The notes: a model not told the origin generated them from the sequence alone. A stretch of 64,000 nucleotides of DNA from JABSOG01 sp965277695 (GCA_965277695.1 CBDIDQ010000019.1:62001-126000); one strand, 5' to 3'. Counted from the stretch's first letter, positions 1 through 10,868 are shown. A program made the numbers and translations.

Positions 1-3000
1 ATTGAAATGTCGGCTTAGTGTCGCGGTTAATTCCATCGCCAGCAGTGAGTGACCACCGAGTTCAAAAAAGTTATCTCTGACTCCCACTTGCGATAAACCG
101 AGCAATTGCTGCCAGACCTCACACAAATACTTTTCGCTGGCGGTTTGTGGGGCGACATATTGGGCCTGTTGTTGCGACATGTCTGGGGTCGGGCAATGCC
201 TGACGGTCAAGCTTGCCATTGGCGGTTAACGGCCATTCTGGTAATAGTACACAGGCTGATGGCAGCATATAATCTGGTAAGTGTTGGTTGATCTGGCTGG
301 TTAGCAATTCAAGCTGTTGCTGGTCCTCGGTTGCACTGAGCACATAAGCGATTAAGTGATCGCCTTTGAGCATCACTATCGCATCGTCGATGGCGGCTTG
401 AGCCATCAGCCAATGTTCAATTTCGCCGGGTTCAATTCTAAAGCCGCGTACTTTGAGTTGATGATCTAATCGACCTAAATATTTTAAGCTGCCATCCGCT
501 TGCCAACGGGCCAAATCGCCGGTTTTATACAGCCGCTGACAAACCGCTGAGCTGATGAATTTCTCTGCCGTCAGTGCCGGACGATTAAGATAACCTCGGG
601 CTAAACCGGCACCGCCAATATGCAATTCACCAGCAACACCCGCAGGCAATAACTGCCCGCTTGAGTCGAGAATAAACACTTGGCTATTATCAATCGGTTT
701 GCCGATAGTGTGATTGCCATTTGGTTGGCGCAAAGCATAGGTTGAGTAAACGGTACTTTCAGAAGGGCCATACAAGTCATAAACTCGTTTAATTCCCTGC
801 TGATATAAACGCTCAACCAAGGGTTGTTTCACCAGCTCTCCGCCGAGATTAACCGTGCGTAACGCCGCAAATTTTGTGCTGCTAATTAGCACCGCTTCGG
901 CAGCTGATGGCACGGTATTGATCAGAGTAATGTCGTTGGCAAACGTTTGCTGTGGCAATACCAGCAGGTTTTCAACCAGATAAACCGTGCCGCCAGCACT
1001 TAACGGGGCGAAAAATTCAAACACCGATAAATCAAAACACATCGAGGTAGAAGCGCACACCGCACTTAATTGCTGGTGGTCAAAGGTGCTCAGTGCCCAA
1101 GATAAAAAGGCCACTGTGTTGCGATGTTCAATCATCACGCCTTTTGGCTGACCCGTCGAGCCAGAGGTATAAATCACATAAGCCAGATGACTGGCTGTTA
1201 GCTCAGGCAGCGACAGATTATCGCTGGGATAATCAGCCATTAACGGCGGCTCCCGCAGTACCGTCAGTGGTTGTGCGTCGGCTATCATATAATCCAGTCG
1301 TGCTGACGGATAACTCGGATCCAGCGGCACATACGCCCCACCGGCTTTTAAGATGCCGAGGATCCCTACTAGCATAAATAGTGAGCGTTCAACACAAATG
1401 CCAACCAAATCATCCGCTTTCAGCTGATGTTGGTCTATCAGGTAATGGGCCAGTTGATTGGCTTGAGCATTCAACTGCCGATAGCTCAGCTGCTCGCTAG
1501 CACAAACTATTGCCACGGCATCCGGTGTTTGCTCGGCTTGTTGTTCAAACAATTGATGCAGACATTGTGTTTGCGGATAATCCACTGGGCTATGCGCTAA
1601 CCATTGTTGCCGCTCAAGCTCAGGCAATACACTCAATTGAGCCAGCGGGCGGGTTAAGTCGTCGAGTAAATTAATCAGTGCGGTTTGCACATAACCCATC
1701 ACTTGCTCACCATTAATGCTGGCATCGGCCTGTAATTCGAGCACAAAACCATCACCAAAATCATCGACCGACAAGGTAAACGGATAATTGGTGCGCTCCA
1801 GTTCGGCGATGATCTCAATGTCGGCCATGGCTGTGGGGGCATCGTTTTCTTTGGCCGAATGACGATAATTCAACAGCGCACTAAACAACAAAGTACTGTT
1901 GCTCAAACCACTGCATTGCTGAGCCACCGCCAACGCCGTCTGCTCATAAGGCACCAGCTGATGTAATCGGTCATTGACTTGATTAATCAAAGACTCAACG
2001 GTGTGTTCGGCCAGTTTGACCCGGATTGGCAAGGTGTTCATAAACAGTCCGACCAAATCCGCCGCCCCCGCAGTGCCCTGCAAGCGCCCAGACATCACAC
2101 TGCCAAACACTACATCATTACGACCGCTGCAAGCCGCCACCACCATCGCCCAGCCACTGTGGAATAATACCGCTGGGCTGAGTTTTAATGATCTAGCTCG
2201 GGCGTAAAGTTTATTGGCGACAACATCTGCTAATTGGCAGCGATACTCGGTTAAAGTGGTGCCATCTCCTCGGTTATCAATTAAATCAAATGGCAGTGTC
2301 GGCTCATCAACATCCGCCAGTAACTGAGTAAAAAACGGTTTGGCGTGGTTATGTTCGGCTAAATGCATCGAATGGGCGACAAACTCGCGGTAATACACTG
2401 GCGGCGGTAATTGGCCAAACAATCCGGCCTCAACCATCGCCAGCTCCTGATAAATCACTGCCAGACCAATATGATCAGAGGCCAAATGATGAGAATCGAG
2501 TTGCACGATATAATCATCCTGCCCCAGCGGTACGACATGCAATAACAGCATCGGTGCTTGATTTAAATTCATGGTTAAGGGCAGTGCTTTTAATGTTGTC
2601 AAAGCAGTCGCTTGATCATCGGCTTGAGCTAATTGATTGACTGGCAATTGTGCCTCGCGCATCACCACTTGCACCGGACTTTGCAGCCCCTGCCAGAATA
2701 CCCCGGTCCGCAGCACATCATGACGAACAATCAATAATTGCAAGGCATTGAGTAAATCATCAAGGGCTTGCTGAGTTTTGACTCGCAGCAGGGTATGTAA
2801 AATATAAGGGTCGTTATCTGGGTTCAGCTGGTGACTGAACAAAATCCCTTGCTGGAGCGGCGCTAACGGGTAAATATCGGCGATATTGGCCATGCCTCCG
2901 GGAACTTGTACGGCAATATGGCGCAAATCTGCTTGGCTTAAACGCACTAACGGCAGCATATCTGGGGTGATCAGGTTGCAATTGTCAGTGATAAGATTCG

Positions 3001-6000
3001 CCGGAGCCTGATAAGGACTCTCCTGCGCCGCTGCACAGTTATCCACTGCCTGTGCCAGCACCGCTAAAGTTTTACTGCCTAATACTTGATGAGGTGTCAC
3101 TGCTAAACCCCGTTGCTGGGTCAAAGCCATTAGTTGCATCAGCATTAAGGAATGACCCCCGAGGGCAAAGAAGTTATCGTTAATGCCCACCTGTTTGACC
3201 CCGAGCACTTGCTGCCAGATCTCACAGAGGATTTTTTCAGTGGCGCTGCTCGGTGCACAATAATCTACCGCTGGTAATGCAGGCACGGCCATGGCTGTCA
3301 GCGCCTGACGGTCAATTTTGCCATTAGGATTTAACGGAATAACGGGCAGTGGGATCAACAAGTCAGGACGGGCATGAGTGGCTAGTTGAGCGGCTAGGTA
3401 CTCGCGTAAGTCATTGATATTAAAGTCTGTTGCGGTGGCGGTAAAATAGCCGACGATTTGTTGCTGCTCAGTTTTGGTCACAATCACCGCAGCATCAATT
3501 ACTGTCGAATAAGCATTGATCAGGCTTTCAATCGCCTCTAGTTCAATCCGGTAACCACGCACTTTCACTTGGTTGTCGGCCCGGCCTTTAAATACAATTT
3601 CCCCCGCTGCTGTCCAACAAGCTAAATCACCAGTGTGATACAGCCGCTCACCTGACGGCCCGGTGGTAAAAACCTGCGCGTCGATATCCGGGCGGTTAAG
3701 GTAACTACGGCAAACCCCGGCACCGCCAATCAACATTTGACCAACAAAACCGACAGGCAGTGGTTGCATCGCATCGTCAAGAATATGAATTTGGCTGTTG
3801 GCAATGGGTCGGCCTATGGTGATTTGTGTCAGCTCGCCAGATAGTTGGCAATAAGTGGCACTGACGGTGGTTTCGGTGGGTCCGTAAGTGTTTATTAACG
3901 TCACGTCAGGATTATAACTGCGCCATTGATTGTATTTGCCGACATCCGCTTGCTCACCGCCAATCACCACCAAGCGTACGCCTAAAGTGGCGACATCCAC
4001 GGCACTGAGGGTGTGCCAAAACGCGGTGGGTAAATTCAACACCGAGAGCTTATTGTCTGCAATAATCGCTGTAAATGAGTCGAGTCCAAGCACATCGGCT
4101 TTGGCTGCCAACACTAAGGTGGCACCACTGAATAAGGTGGGAAAAACCTCTTCAACAAAGGCGTCAAAGTTGATCGTGGCAAATTGCAACACCCGATCTG
4201 CTGGGCTTAAGGCAAAAATGTCCATCACCGCGAGGTTGTGATTAACTACGTTGCGGTGTTCTACCAATACGCCTTTGGGCTGTCCGGTTGAACCTGAGGT
4301 GTAAATCACATAAGCCAAATCAGTCGACTCGCTGGTGACATCTAGTGCCGCCAAATCGCCATCAGCCCAGCTGGCATAATCGGCGATCAGTTGGGTTTCA
4401 TCCAGCAGCCAGCTGTTATTCTGATGATCAGCCATTTTAGCCGAGGATATGCTGTCAGTAATAATCAGTTGGGCCTGACAATCATCCAGCATAAAGTCTA
4501 ATTGCTGCTGAGGATAATCTGGATCTAACGGTAAATAGGCCCCACCTGCTTTTAAAATGCCAAAGATGGCGCTGATCATCAATGCTGAACGGCCAAGACA
4601 CAAACCGACAAATTCGCCACGTCGAACCCCTTTGGCCAACAAAGATTGCGCTATCATGTCACTGCGACGGTTAAGTTGATGATAACTGATATTTTTACCG
4701 TTAAAGCGCAATGCCGTCGCATCCGGTGTCGCTGCTGCTTGTGTTCTTAGCAGTTGATGTAAGGTGGCTAAACCAGATGAGCCAAAATCGTGTTGGGTTT
4801 GATTAACCGCAGCGATATTGCTCGCTTCTTGTTGCCAACTTTGCCCGCTAATGGTCGCCATGGCGTCATTACGGACTAAAAAACCGACCATTTTGTCAAA
4901 CCAGCCATCAACAAAAGGTTGCTCCATTTTGGCCAATAACGCCGCATCCATATACTGGCGGGTATTGCTGCTGACATAAAATGCTTCTTCTTGCTGTGTT
5001 TCATCTGCGAATAAGCGCAAAATCAGCTGACGGTAAGAACGACAATGGTCATCCCATAAATCCAACGGATAATCCCGCAGCCGGGCGACAAACTCGCCAC
5101 GACTCACTTCGCTCAACTCATAACCGACACCGCTGAGCATCGCGGCAATCCGCTTCATGCTAATGGATTCTCTGGATAGGCTGGTGAGATGAAAATCGCT
5201 GTTGTCACACTTGCCGAGCAAGGACGCCATGGTATCTGCCATCAAGTCTACTGGCACAATATCCTGGGGATAATGACCCTCAGGGAAGACTTTTAAGGTG
5301 GTCATAACCCGCAACATGATATTAAAACCATCGTTGGCTTTGGTGCGACCGGTTTTACTGTCTCCGCCGACCCACACCATGCGGTAGATATTACAATTGA
5401 GCCCTTCATCACGGGCCATTTTGCACAGGGTTTCGCTGACGTATTTGCTGATCTCATAACCAAAATAACGATTGATTTCAGCCCGGTCGATATCATCAGA
5501 TTCGAGAAAAATCGACGGCTCAGGTTTATCCGGATAAAAGGTGCTGGTGCTGGTGTAGTGAAAGGATTTCTTACGTCCAGTGCGAGCCAATGTGAGTAAG
5601 GTGCGAGTGCCATCAACATTGATTTGGCGAATGCCTTCATAGGGCAGCCAGTTGTTCACATGAGAGCCAATATGTACGATGGTATCGACTTGCGTTGCCG
5701 CCCAATTGTAATCTTGGCTGGTCATGCCTAAGCGTGGCTGACTCAAATCGCCGCGTAAAAACTGGATGCGTGATAGGTCAATCTCGGCTGCCATACTGAA
5801 ATAAGCCACCGCAGCGGCAAATTTATCGCTGATCGCCTGCTCGGTTTGCCCACGGATCAACAGCACAAAAGTTTGTTCAGATCGTTGCATCATGCTGCGT
5901 AAAAAATGAATACCAAAGAAACCCGCAGCGCCAGTGATCAAGGTGATCCCCGTTGCGCCTACTAGCTTGCCATCAAGGGCGGCGGGTGGTAAATAAAGGT

Positions 6001-7927
6001 CGGCATCGACGTCTGGAAACTCGTACTCGCTGTTGCGGTGTAAAAACCCATTAATGGTTGGATACCGAAACAAATGTTCCATTGAGGTGTCGAGTTGATT
6101 CGACAATTCTAGCATGGTCAGCGACGAACCACCGAGTTCAAAAAAGTTGTCATCAAGGCCAATCTCTGCGGCGGGAATATCTAGCAACACACTCCACAAG
6201 GCGGTTAATTCCAGCTCGTCAGCAGTGGTTGCAGCAATAAAGTTTGCCGCTCGATTGGCTGGATTGACGGTTGCTAGCTGGTGGTCAGATAAAATCTTAA
6301 ATTCGTTATTAAGCAGCATCGCCCGGCTGGCTTTACGGCGTATTTTGCCGCTGGTGGTAGTCGGTAGTTGCTTCGGATTAACCAATACTACCCGAGTCAG
6401 CTGAATTTGATGATCTTGAAACACTGCTGCGCGGATGTTGCTGATAAGCGCGGTTAAATCGTCAGCTTTGCTCAACGTGCTACCAGCGATAATAACCACT
6501 CCCTGAGTATCACCATCATCAATCGCCACTGCCGCACAAGCCCCGCTACGCAAGCCGGGCAATTCGCTAAGACTCCATTCAAGGTCTTCGGCATGATAGT
6601 TTTTGCCCTTGACGATGATCATGTCAGATAGACGACCAGTGACGTGTACATTACCATCGCGCAAGAAACCGGTATCACCAGTGCGTAAGTAGTGGCGTTG
6701 ATCATCCAGCTTTTTACCAAAAGTCGCATCGGTTTTGGCTTTATTGTTCCAATAGCCCTGAGCAACGCTGGGACTGCTAAACCAAATTTCTCCTTCGCTG
6801 CCATCGGGCATCTCAATACTGGTGTCGGTATCGACGATTTTAACTGAATCCGTCGGCAGGGTTTTACCGCAGCTGACGTAACTCGCCTCATCGCTAGTAT
6901 CAATAACCTCATTAATAACCTCATCGATAACCTCATCAATAGGAGTACCGCAGATGATCAAGGTCGCCTCTGCCAAACCATAAACCGCCATATGCGACTC
7001 AGGTCGTAAACCAGTCACTGCAAAAGCGGCATTAAAGCGGGCAATGGTTTGCTTGTGTACCGGCTCAGCCCCATTAAATGCCACTCGCCAACACGATAAG
7101 TCCAGTCCTGTCAGTTCTTCCGGGCGGATTTTATTGACGCATAAGGCATAGGCAAAGTTGGGTCCGCCGCTCACCGTTGCACGATATTTGCTGATCGCTT
7201 TAAGCCATAACAGAGGTTTGCGAATGAAGTGTAGTGGCGTCATAAAAATCAAAGTGCTGCCCTGATAAATCGGATGTAACACATTACCAATCAACCCCAT
7301 ATCGTGGATCATCGGCAACCAGCCAACCGCTACGGTCTCGGGCGTTGTCTGCATGTGGTATGCAATCGCTTGTTGATTAGCCATCAGATTGGCATGACTG
7401 ATAATCACTCCTTTCGGTGAGCCAGTAGAGCCTGAGGTATATTGTAAAAAGGCAAGTTGTTCAGGGGAGATTGGCTGTTGCGTAAAGTGATTTTCAAGGC
7501 CGACTTCGAGCGTATCGGTGTTAATTTGGCTGTCAGTGGTCAAACTCATCGTCATAGCATTCAGCACTTTGCCCGGTGCCAATACACATTTTACCTCGCA
7601 ATCGTCAATAATCCCTTTGAGTCGTTGCGCCATTTTGGGGTTGGCTGGAGGAGAGATAAGCACAGCTGTGGCACCGACATATAAAGTGGCAAAAAATGCG
7701 ATGATAAATTCAAGTCCTTGGGGATAAACTAGCAATACCCGAGACCCGGTAATATCAGTATGTTGGCGTTGTAGCTGTGCCCCCAAGCGCCGAGCCTGAA
7801 TATCCAGCTCGGCATAGCTCAGCTTAATTTCGTTGTTTTCACCGTCTTCGAGGAATATATAAGCGGTTTTATCCGGGTTGATACGAGCGGTTTGTTGCAG
7901 TCTGTCGACGATTGTTGTTGTTATCAT
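1..7927 (-). CDS. Lipopeptide-type NRPS, FAAL-ACP-reductase-A-PCP-C-A-PCP, partial and frameshifted
   Basis: Multidomain synthetase for a lipid-amino acid product. The ATG at 7927 is preferred because GGATAA precedes it; the frame is open for 21 more codons upstream. Approximate residues from that Met: fatty acyl-AMP ligase 1-570 (YTSGSTGSPKG near 162); acyl carrier domain with LGGSS near 600; thioester reductase 660-1030 (TGAAGFFG near 665, YEISK near 824); adenylation domain 1 at 1070-1550; carrier domain with LGGHS near 1590; condensation domain 1680-2100, whose active-site motif reads HHLASDH rather than HHxxxDG; adenylation domain 2 at 2110-2590. In one frame translation stops at 119, but the next carrier domain (NFFELGGHSLLAMEL) continues in another frame to base 1. 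This indicates a one-base indel near the G run at 185-188. No condensation domain lies between reductase and adenylation domain 1. By eye the second A-domain code resembles the alanine code; this is tentative. The products are unknown. Confidence 0.9.
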
Positions 7928-8037
7928 TTTATTATCCGTTTTTTGTTCCCAGCACGTCTTTAAACAGACTAGAACAAAGACAGATAACAATACAGTTTTT
8001 AATCTGGTTTATGCTGCTAATTAAGGTTTACCAAGCC

Positions 8038-8403
8038 CTAACCTTTAACGATGACAATCAGTTTATTAATAAATGCTTTTACCGCTTTGGCCCCATCAAA
8101 AGAAAACGCCAAACCATAATGCACTTCGTTTTGCAGCTTGTATTTTCGCGTGGGAAAGCGGGTCATCTGGATACTGTGGTAGTAATTCTCTTTGGCGTTA
8201 ACCCCTTTGAGTGCGCTAAACTCGGCCAAAAATACTTCAAATGCTGGACGAATAACAATTTGTGGATAACGTCCTTCATGCTGTAAATAGAACGGTTCTT
8301 TTAATTCTGGCAACATGTATTCGGCGATTTTGTGGATTTTGTAATTGGAGCGACAATTTAATTCGGTCAATACGCTGAGTATTTCACTGTGTTCAATAGC
8401 CAA
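8038..8403 (-). CDS. Conserved-looking hypothetical protein, 121 aa
   Basis: I do not recognise the family. The start is a TTG at 8403, supported by AAGGA about 7 bases upstream; no ATG gives a better fit. The protein is soluble-looking, mixed alpha/beta, with no signal peptide, membrane segment or Cys cluster. The C-terminal part (HYGLAFSFDGAKAVKAF) looks like a compact alpha/beta end. It lies 110 bases upstream of the NRPS start on the same strand, so co-transcription is possible, but nothing in the protein suggests a biosynthetic role. Confidence that it is coding rests on the ribosome binding site and sensible amino acid composition. Confidence 0.6.
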   Translation of the reverse strand: MAIEHSEILSVLTELNCRSNYKIHKIAEYMLPELKEPFYLQHEGRYPQIVIRPAFEVFLAEFSALKGVNAKENYYHSIQMTRFPTRKYKLQNEVHYGLAFSFDGAKAVKAFINKLIVIVKG

Positions 8404-8510
8404 TTGGTTTTCCTTTTTGTCTTTGATTTGGGATAGTTTTAAATCATCGCCTGTGCTGCGTCAAGTGATTTGCATACATTTCTGACTATTGCTGTTGTAG
8501 GTTGTAGGTT

Positions 8511-8655
8511 GTAGGAGCGAAGCGTCCTCGCCGCGATTGGAATTACACAATCCCCCAAAAATTGTGCATAATCCCAAAAATTGTGCATAATCCCAAAAAT
8601 TGTACAAACCTGTTGAAATGGCTGCGCCATTTATCGCAGCGGGGACGCAGCTCCT
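8511..8655. repeat. REP-like inverted repeat pair
   Basis: The left arm (8511-8537) starts GTAGGAGCGAAGCGTCC. The right arm (8632-8655) is its approximate reverse complement, reading ATCGCAGCGGGGACG then CAGCTCCTAC. The arms share GTAGGAGC, CGTCC and GCGAT. This form is typical of short REP-type palindromic elements in gammaproteobacterial intergenic DNA. A GTTGTAG triplication just before the left arm is a further small repeat. Confidence 0.6.
8554..8606. repeat. 19-bp tandem repeat, about 2.7 copies
   Basis: The unit CCCAAAAATTGTGCATAAT occurs at 8554-8572 and 8573-8591, then a partial third copy starts at 8592 with TGTAC in place of TGTGC. It lies between the two REP-like arms. The period is 19, not a multiple of 3, as expected for non-coding DNA. 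There are no spacers, so it is not a CRISPR. Confidence 0.85.
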
Positions 8656-8717
8656 ACATTAGGGGTTATCGTCTGCATAAAGATAACTGTTGAAATACAG
8701 CAACAATTGGAGTTTTA

Positions 8718-9350
8718 ATGAAAAAATTAAATGGTTTATTGATGTCGCTTACTGGGTTGACCATGTTGGTTACAGGCTGTACCAGCTCACAGCAATTTGT
8801 GCTCTCAGCTGAGATCTATAACAATCAACAACAGCAGTTTATTGCCCATCATGGCGAAGGCCGTTTTGGCTCATATTTAACTATGAATATTAACTATGCA
8901 CCGATGAAGGATTTGTTCGATCAAGTAGCCGCCAGCTATCCGGCAAAGCTGAAATCCAGAGGTGAAGCCCATGTGACCGTTGTTACGCCACCGGAATACT
9001 ATGACCAGTTACGCAGCCACCTGAGCATGGTAGAAATTGATGCGCTTGCCGCCAATATCCAATCTTCAACTTTTTCAGTCGTGTGCCTCGGCAGAGCTGC
9101 GGTAGAAATCAATCAGCAACAACAGTCAGCGTTATTTATCGTGCTTGATTCACCTGAATTGCTGGCCATCAGGCAGCAAATTCAGGCTTTGTACGTTAAA
9201 AAAGGCGGTAATGCCGCTGATTTTAACCCAACACACTTCTATCCGCATATCACGCTGGGATTTACCGCCAGAGACCTGCATGAAAGCGATGGAGTGATTA
9301 AAGACAAAAAATCCTGCTATGCCCAGCTTGCATCCTCAACGATTGACTAA
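8718..9350 (+). CDS. Lipoprotein with a 2H phosphoesterase-like domain
   Basis: The protein has 210 residues. It begins with a lipoprotein signal peptide: basic MKK, a hydrophobic stretch, then the lipobox LVTGC with Cys at about 21, so it should be lipid-anchored in the envelope. The mature part has two HxT motifs, AHVTVVTPPEY near residue 95 and PHITLGF near 185. Two such motifs are the signature of the 2H (LigT/CPDase) phosphoesterase superfamily, which acts on cyclic phosphodiesters or RNA ends. The TPPEY extension resembles RNA-repair-like members. The start has GGAG 8 bases upstream. An envelope location for this fold is unusual; the substrate is unknown. The gene ends 4 bases inside the convergent CI-like gene. 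Confidence 0.7.
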   Translation: MKKLNGLLMSLTGLTMLVTGCTSSQQFVLSAEIYNNQQQQFIAHHGEGRFGSYLTMNINYAPMKDLFDQVAASYPAKLKSRGEAHVTVVTPPEYYDQLRSHLSMVEIDALAANIQSSTFSVVCLGRAAVEINQQQQSALFIVLDSPELLAIRQQIQALYVKKGGNAADFNPTHFYPHITLGFTARDLHESDGVIKDKKSCYAQLASSTID

Positions 9351-9763
9351 TGTTCTAGCCTTATCCATTTTAATGCGTTGACGCTAAGGTCGGTGGCCAA
9401 TATATCAAGACCATTGTCACTTTTTTCTACTATCAATTGATACCTGACAGCAATGTCCAGTTCGCTGGCTAAGAATTCCGCCAGCCGTTTCACTTCGTCA
9501 GGGTTCGGATCTGATATGACCCTAGGTGTTTGCATTAACCAGCTGAGTGACACACCTGTATTGAAATGACATTGCAGGATCGGATCCATCGGCAGACGCC
9601 CAGAGCACCCCCAGTTTTTTATTGTGCCAACATTACAGTCGAGCAATTGCGCCAGTGCGGTGACATTGCCAACTCGATAAGCTTTGAGGATCCTCGCAAT
9701 AATTGAGCGGACAATAATACGACGTTCTTTTAACGGTTTATTTTTAAAGTTCACTTTATTCAT
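9347..9763 (-). CDS. CI-like phage repressor family DNA-binding protein
   Basis: The protein has 138 residues. Residues about 22-78 match the N-terminal helix-turn-helix of phage CI/186-type repressors: alternating helices around ALAQLLDCNVGTIKNW, then an RLPMDPIL segment and a GVSLSWLM tail. The C-terminal 55 residues are not a recognisable LexA-type peptidase and look too short for one, so this is a compact repressor. A 19-bp imperfect palindrome sits 7-25 bases upstream of its ATG and may be its own operator. The gene is divergent from a small XRE regulator. No other phage genes are nearby, so it may be a domesticated or remnant regulator. Confidence 0.7.
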   Translation of the reverse strand: MNKVNFKNKPLKERRIIVRSIIARILKAYRVGNVTALAQLLDCNVGTIKNWGCSGRLPMDPILQCHFNTGVSLSWLMQTPRVISDPNPDEVKRLAEFLASELDIAVRYQLIVEKSDNGLDILATDLSVNALKWIRLEH

Positions 9764-9769
9764 GATCTG

Positions 9770-9788
9770 ATAGGGCCAATGCCCCTAT
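9770..9788. promoter_or_regulatory. Candidate operator, 19-bp imperfect palindrome
   Basis: ATAGGGCCAATGCCCCTAT pairs at 8 of 9 symmetric positions around a central A. It lies directly upstream of the CI-like gene, where it would overlap the translation start region, and in the spacer shared with the divergent XRE gene. Autoregulation is an inference from position and symmetry. Confidence 0.45.
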
Positions 9789-9992
9789 ACTAAACATCAA
9801 ATATATTATTGTAAATAAGTTAATTGCACTTAGTGTTTGCCATTCTCTATATTTTTATATTTAGCCATTTATTTACTGTTTATATTTTGATAATCTCAAC
9901 GAATGATAAATATAATTAGCTTGAAATCATTATTTATTCTGCTTACTAAACTGTATGAACCACACTATTTAACACTAAAAGGAATACTCACC

Positions 9993-10250
9993 TTGGGCAT
10001 TAAGAATCAGGCAAAAGCCACTAATCAAAAAATGGCTGCTCATTTAAAACAAATTCGTCATGAAGAAAACTACACCATGCGAGCTTTGGCGGATATGATT
10101 GATAAACCACATTCCTTTATTGGAAAAATGGAACTGTGTAGCAGAAGGCTCGATGTCGGCGAGTTTATTTATTATTGTCGGGTGATGAAGAAAGATCCGG
10201 TGACTGTGCTCGAAGCTATCATAGCCCCAGATGAGGTCATGGTTTCATGA
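9993..10250 (+). CDS. Small XRE-family helix-turn-helix regulator
   Basis: The TTG at 9993 is chosen because AAAGGA lies 9 bases upstream. An ATG 30 codons earlier has no ribosome binding site and would add a hydrophobic leader unlike this family. From TTG the protein has 85 residues. The helix-turn-helix is MRALADMIDKPHSFIGKMEL, followed by the RRLDVGEF segment common in this XRE subgroup. The same layout is seen in the restriction-modification controller at 42221. No metabolic or toxin partner is adjacent. It is divergent from the CI-like gene with an AT-rich spacer of about 230 bases. The target is unknown. Confidence 0.65.
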   Translation: MGIKNQAKATNQKMAAHLKQIRHEENYTMRALADMIDKPHSFIGKMELCSRRLDVGEFIYYCRVMKKDPVTVLEAIIAPDEVMVS

Positions 10251-10610
10251 GTACGCACTTAACCGTAAAATAGCTTTCTTCATCGAATAGGCTTGCGTTT
10301 GTTTTCAAAACTTGCTTAAACTATGTTGATTCAGAAAGGTAAATTCCGGCGTTGCCGAAAGTTTACTTTACATCTGATGAACTTATTGATTAATAAGTCT
10401 TACCGCTAATGCGGCATAGTGCATCGGAAAAAGAGATTGACCAGTAGCAAAAGGAATAGGGCGCATTGAACCGGGTTAAAACGGTTTTGCGGTTGGTGTA
10501 AGACACAGGTTGTGCGCTTACAGCCAGGGTTGGCACGTTTATCTTCATCTACAATGGTAGCGGAATCGCCAATACCATTGATAACTCGACCAGTTAAAGG
10601 ATTATAAATT
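10251..10610. other. Intergenic region, no gene supported
   Basis: Between the XRE gene and the NrtS-like gene I see no convincing coding frame, RNA or repeat. A 72-codon frame on the minus strand overlaps the start of the next gene and has no ribosome binding site, so it is not accepted. The right end carries AAAGGA, the ribosome binding site for the gene at 10611. Confidence 0.5.
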
Positions 10611-10868
10611 ATGAAACAATTCATTCCACAAGCTTTACGTACGTCAGCAGTTGTTGGTTCTATCTTGGTTTCAATTAACCAATTTGAAGCGGTTTATGGC
10701 GATGCCTCACTCAACATGATAAAAGTCGGCCTGACTTATATGGTTCCGTTTATGGTTTATATGTATTCGGCGATCAGCAATACTAAAGCGTCTAAAAAAA
10801 CGCCCGATAGAGTCAAGTTCGTTTCCAAACGTATTCCACGTCATACCACAGGACATGCCCACAGTTAA
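10611..10868 (+). CDS. nrtS: NrtS-like nitrate/nitrite transporter, small membrane protein
   Basis: The protein has 85 residues with two hydrophobic segments, about 11-28 and 38-57, and a basic C-terminal tail. The pattern VVGSILVSINQFEA, then KVGLTYMVPFMV, matches the NrtS family. NrtS is a short low-affinity nitrate/nitrite transporter first described in cyanobacteria and widespread in bacteria. The start has AAAGGA about 10 bases upstream. It stands alone, with no nitrate reductase or regulator in view, so its role here rests only on family resemblance. A hairpin that may terminate transcription follows. Confidence 0.65.
   Translation: MKQFIPQALRTSAVVGSILVSINQFEAVYGDASLNMIKVGLTYMVPFMVYMYSAISNTKASKKTPDRVKFVSKRIPRHTTGHAHS

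Larger units (their letters stand above)
8404..8717. other. Non-coding interval with REP-like and tandem repeats
   Basis: This 314-base gap holds no gene I can support. It contains an inverted pair of REP-like arms (8511-8537 and 8632-8655) that bracket a 19-bp tandem repeat. A 63-codon open frame on the minus strand here consists mostly of translated repeat and is not believed. The right end carries the ribosome binding site (GGAG) of the lipoprotein gene. Confidence 0.6.

Noticed and set aside
8554..8606. Possible CRISPR
   Set aside because: Adjacent copies have no spacers and only about 2.7 units; no cas gene nearby.
8439..8630. A 63-codon minus-strand frame
   Set aside because: Most of it is the 19-bp tandem repeat and REP-like arm translated; no ribosome binding site.
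9347..10250. Prophage
   Set aside because: Only two regulator genes; no integrase, structural or lysis gene in the neighbourhood.
10406..10624. A 72-codon minus-strand frame
   Set aside because: It overlaps the start of the NrtS-like gene and shows no ribosome binding site or known motif.
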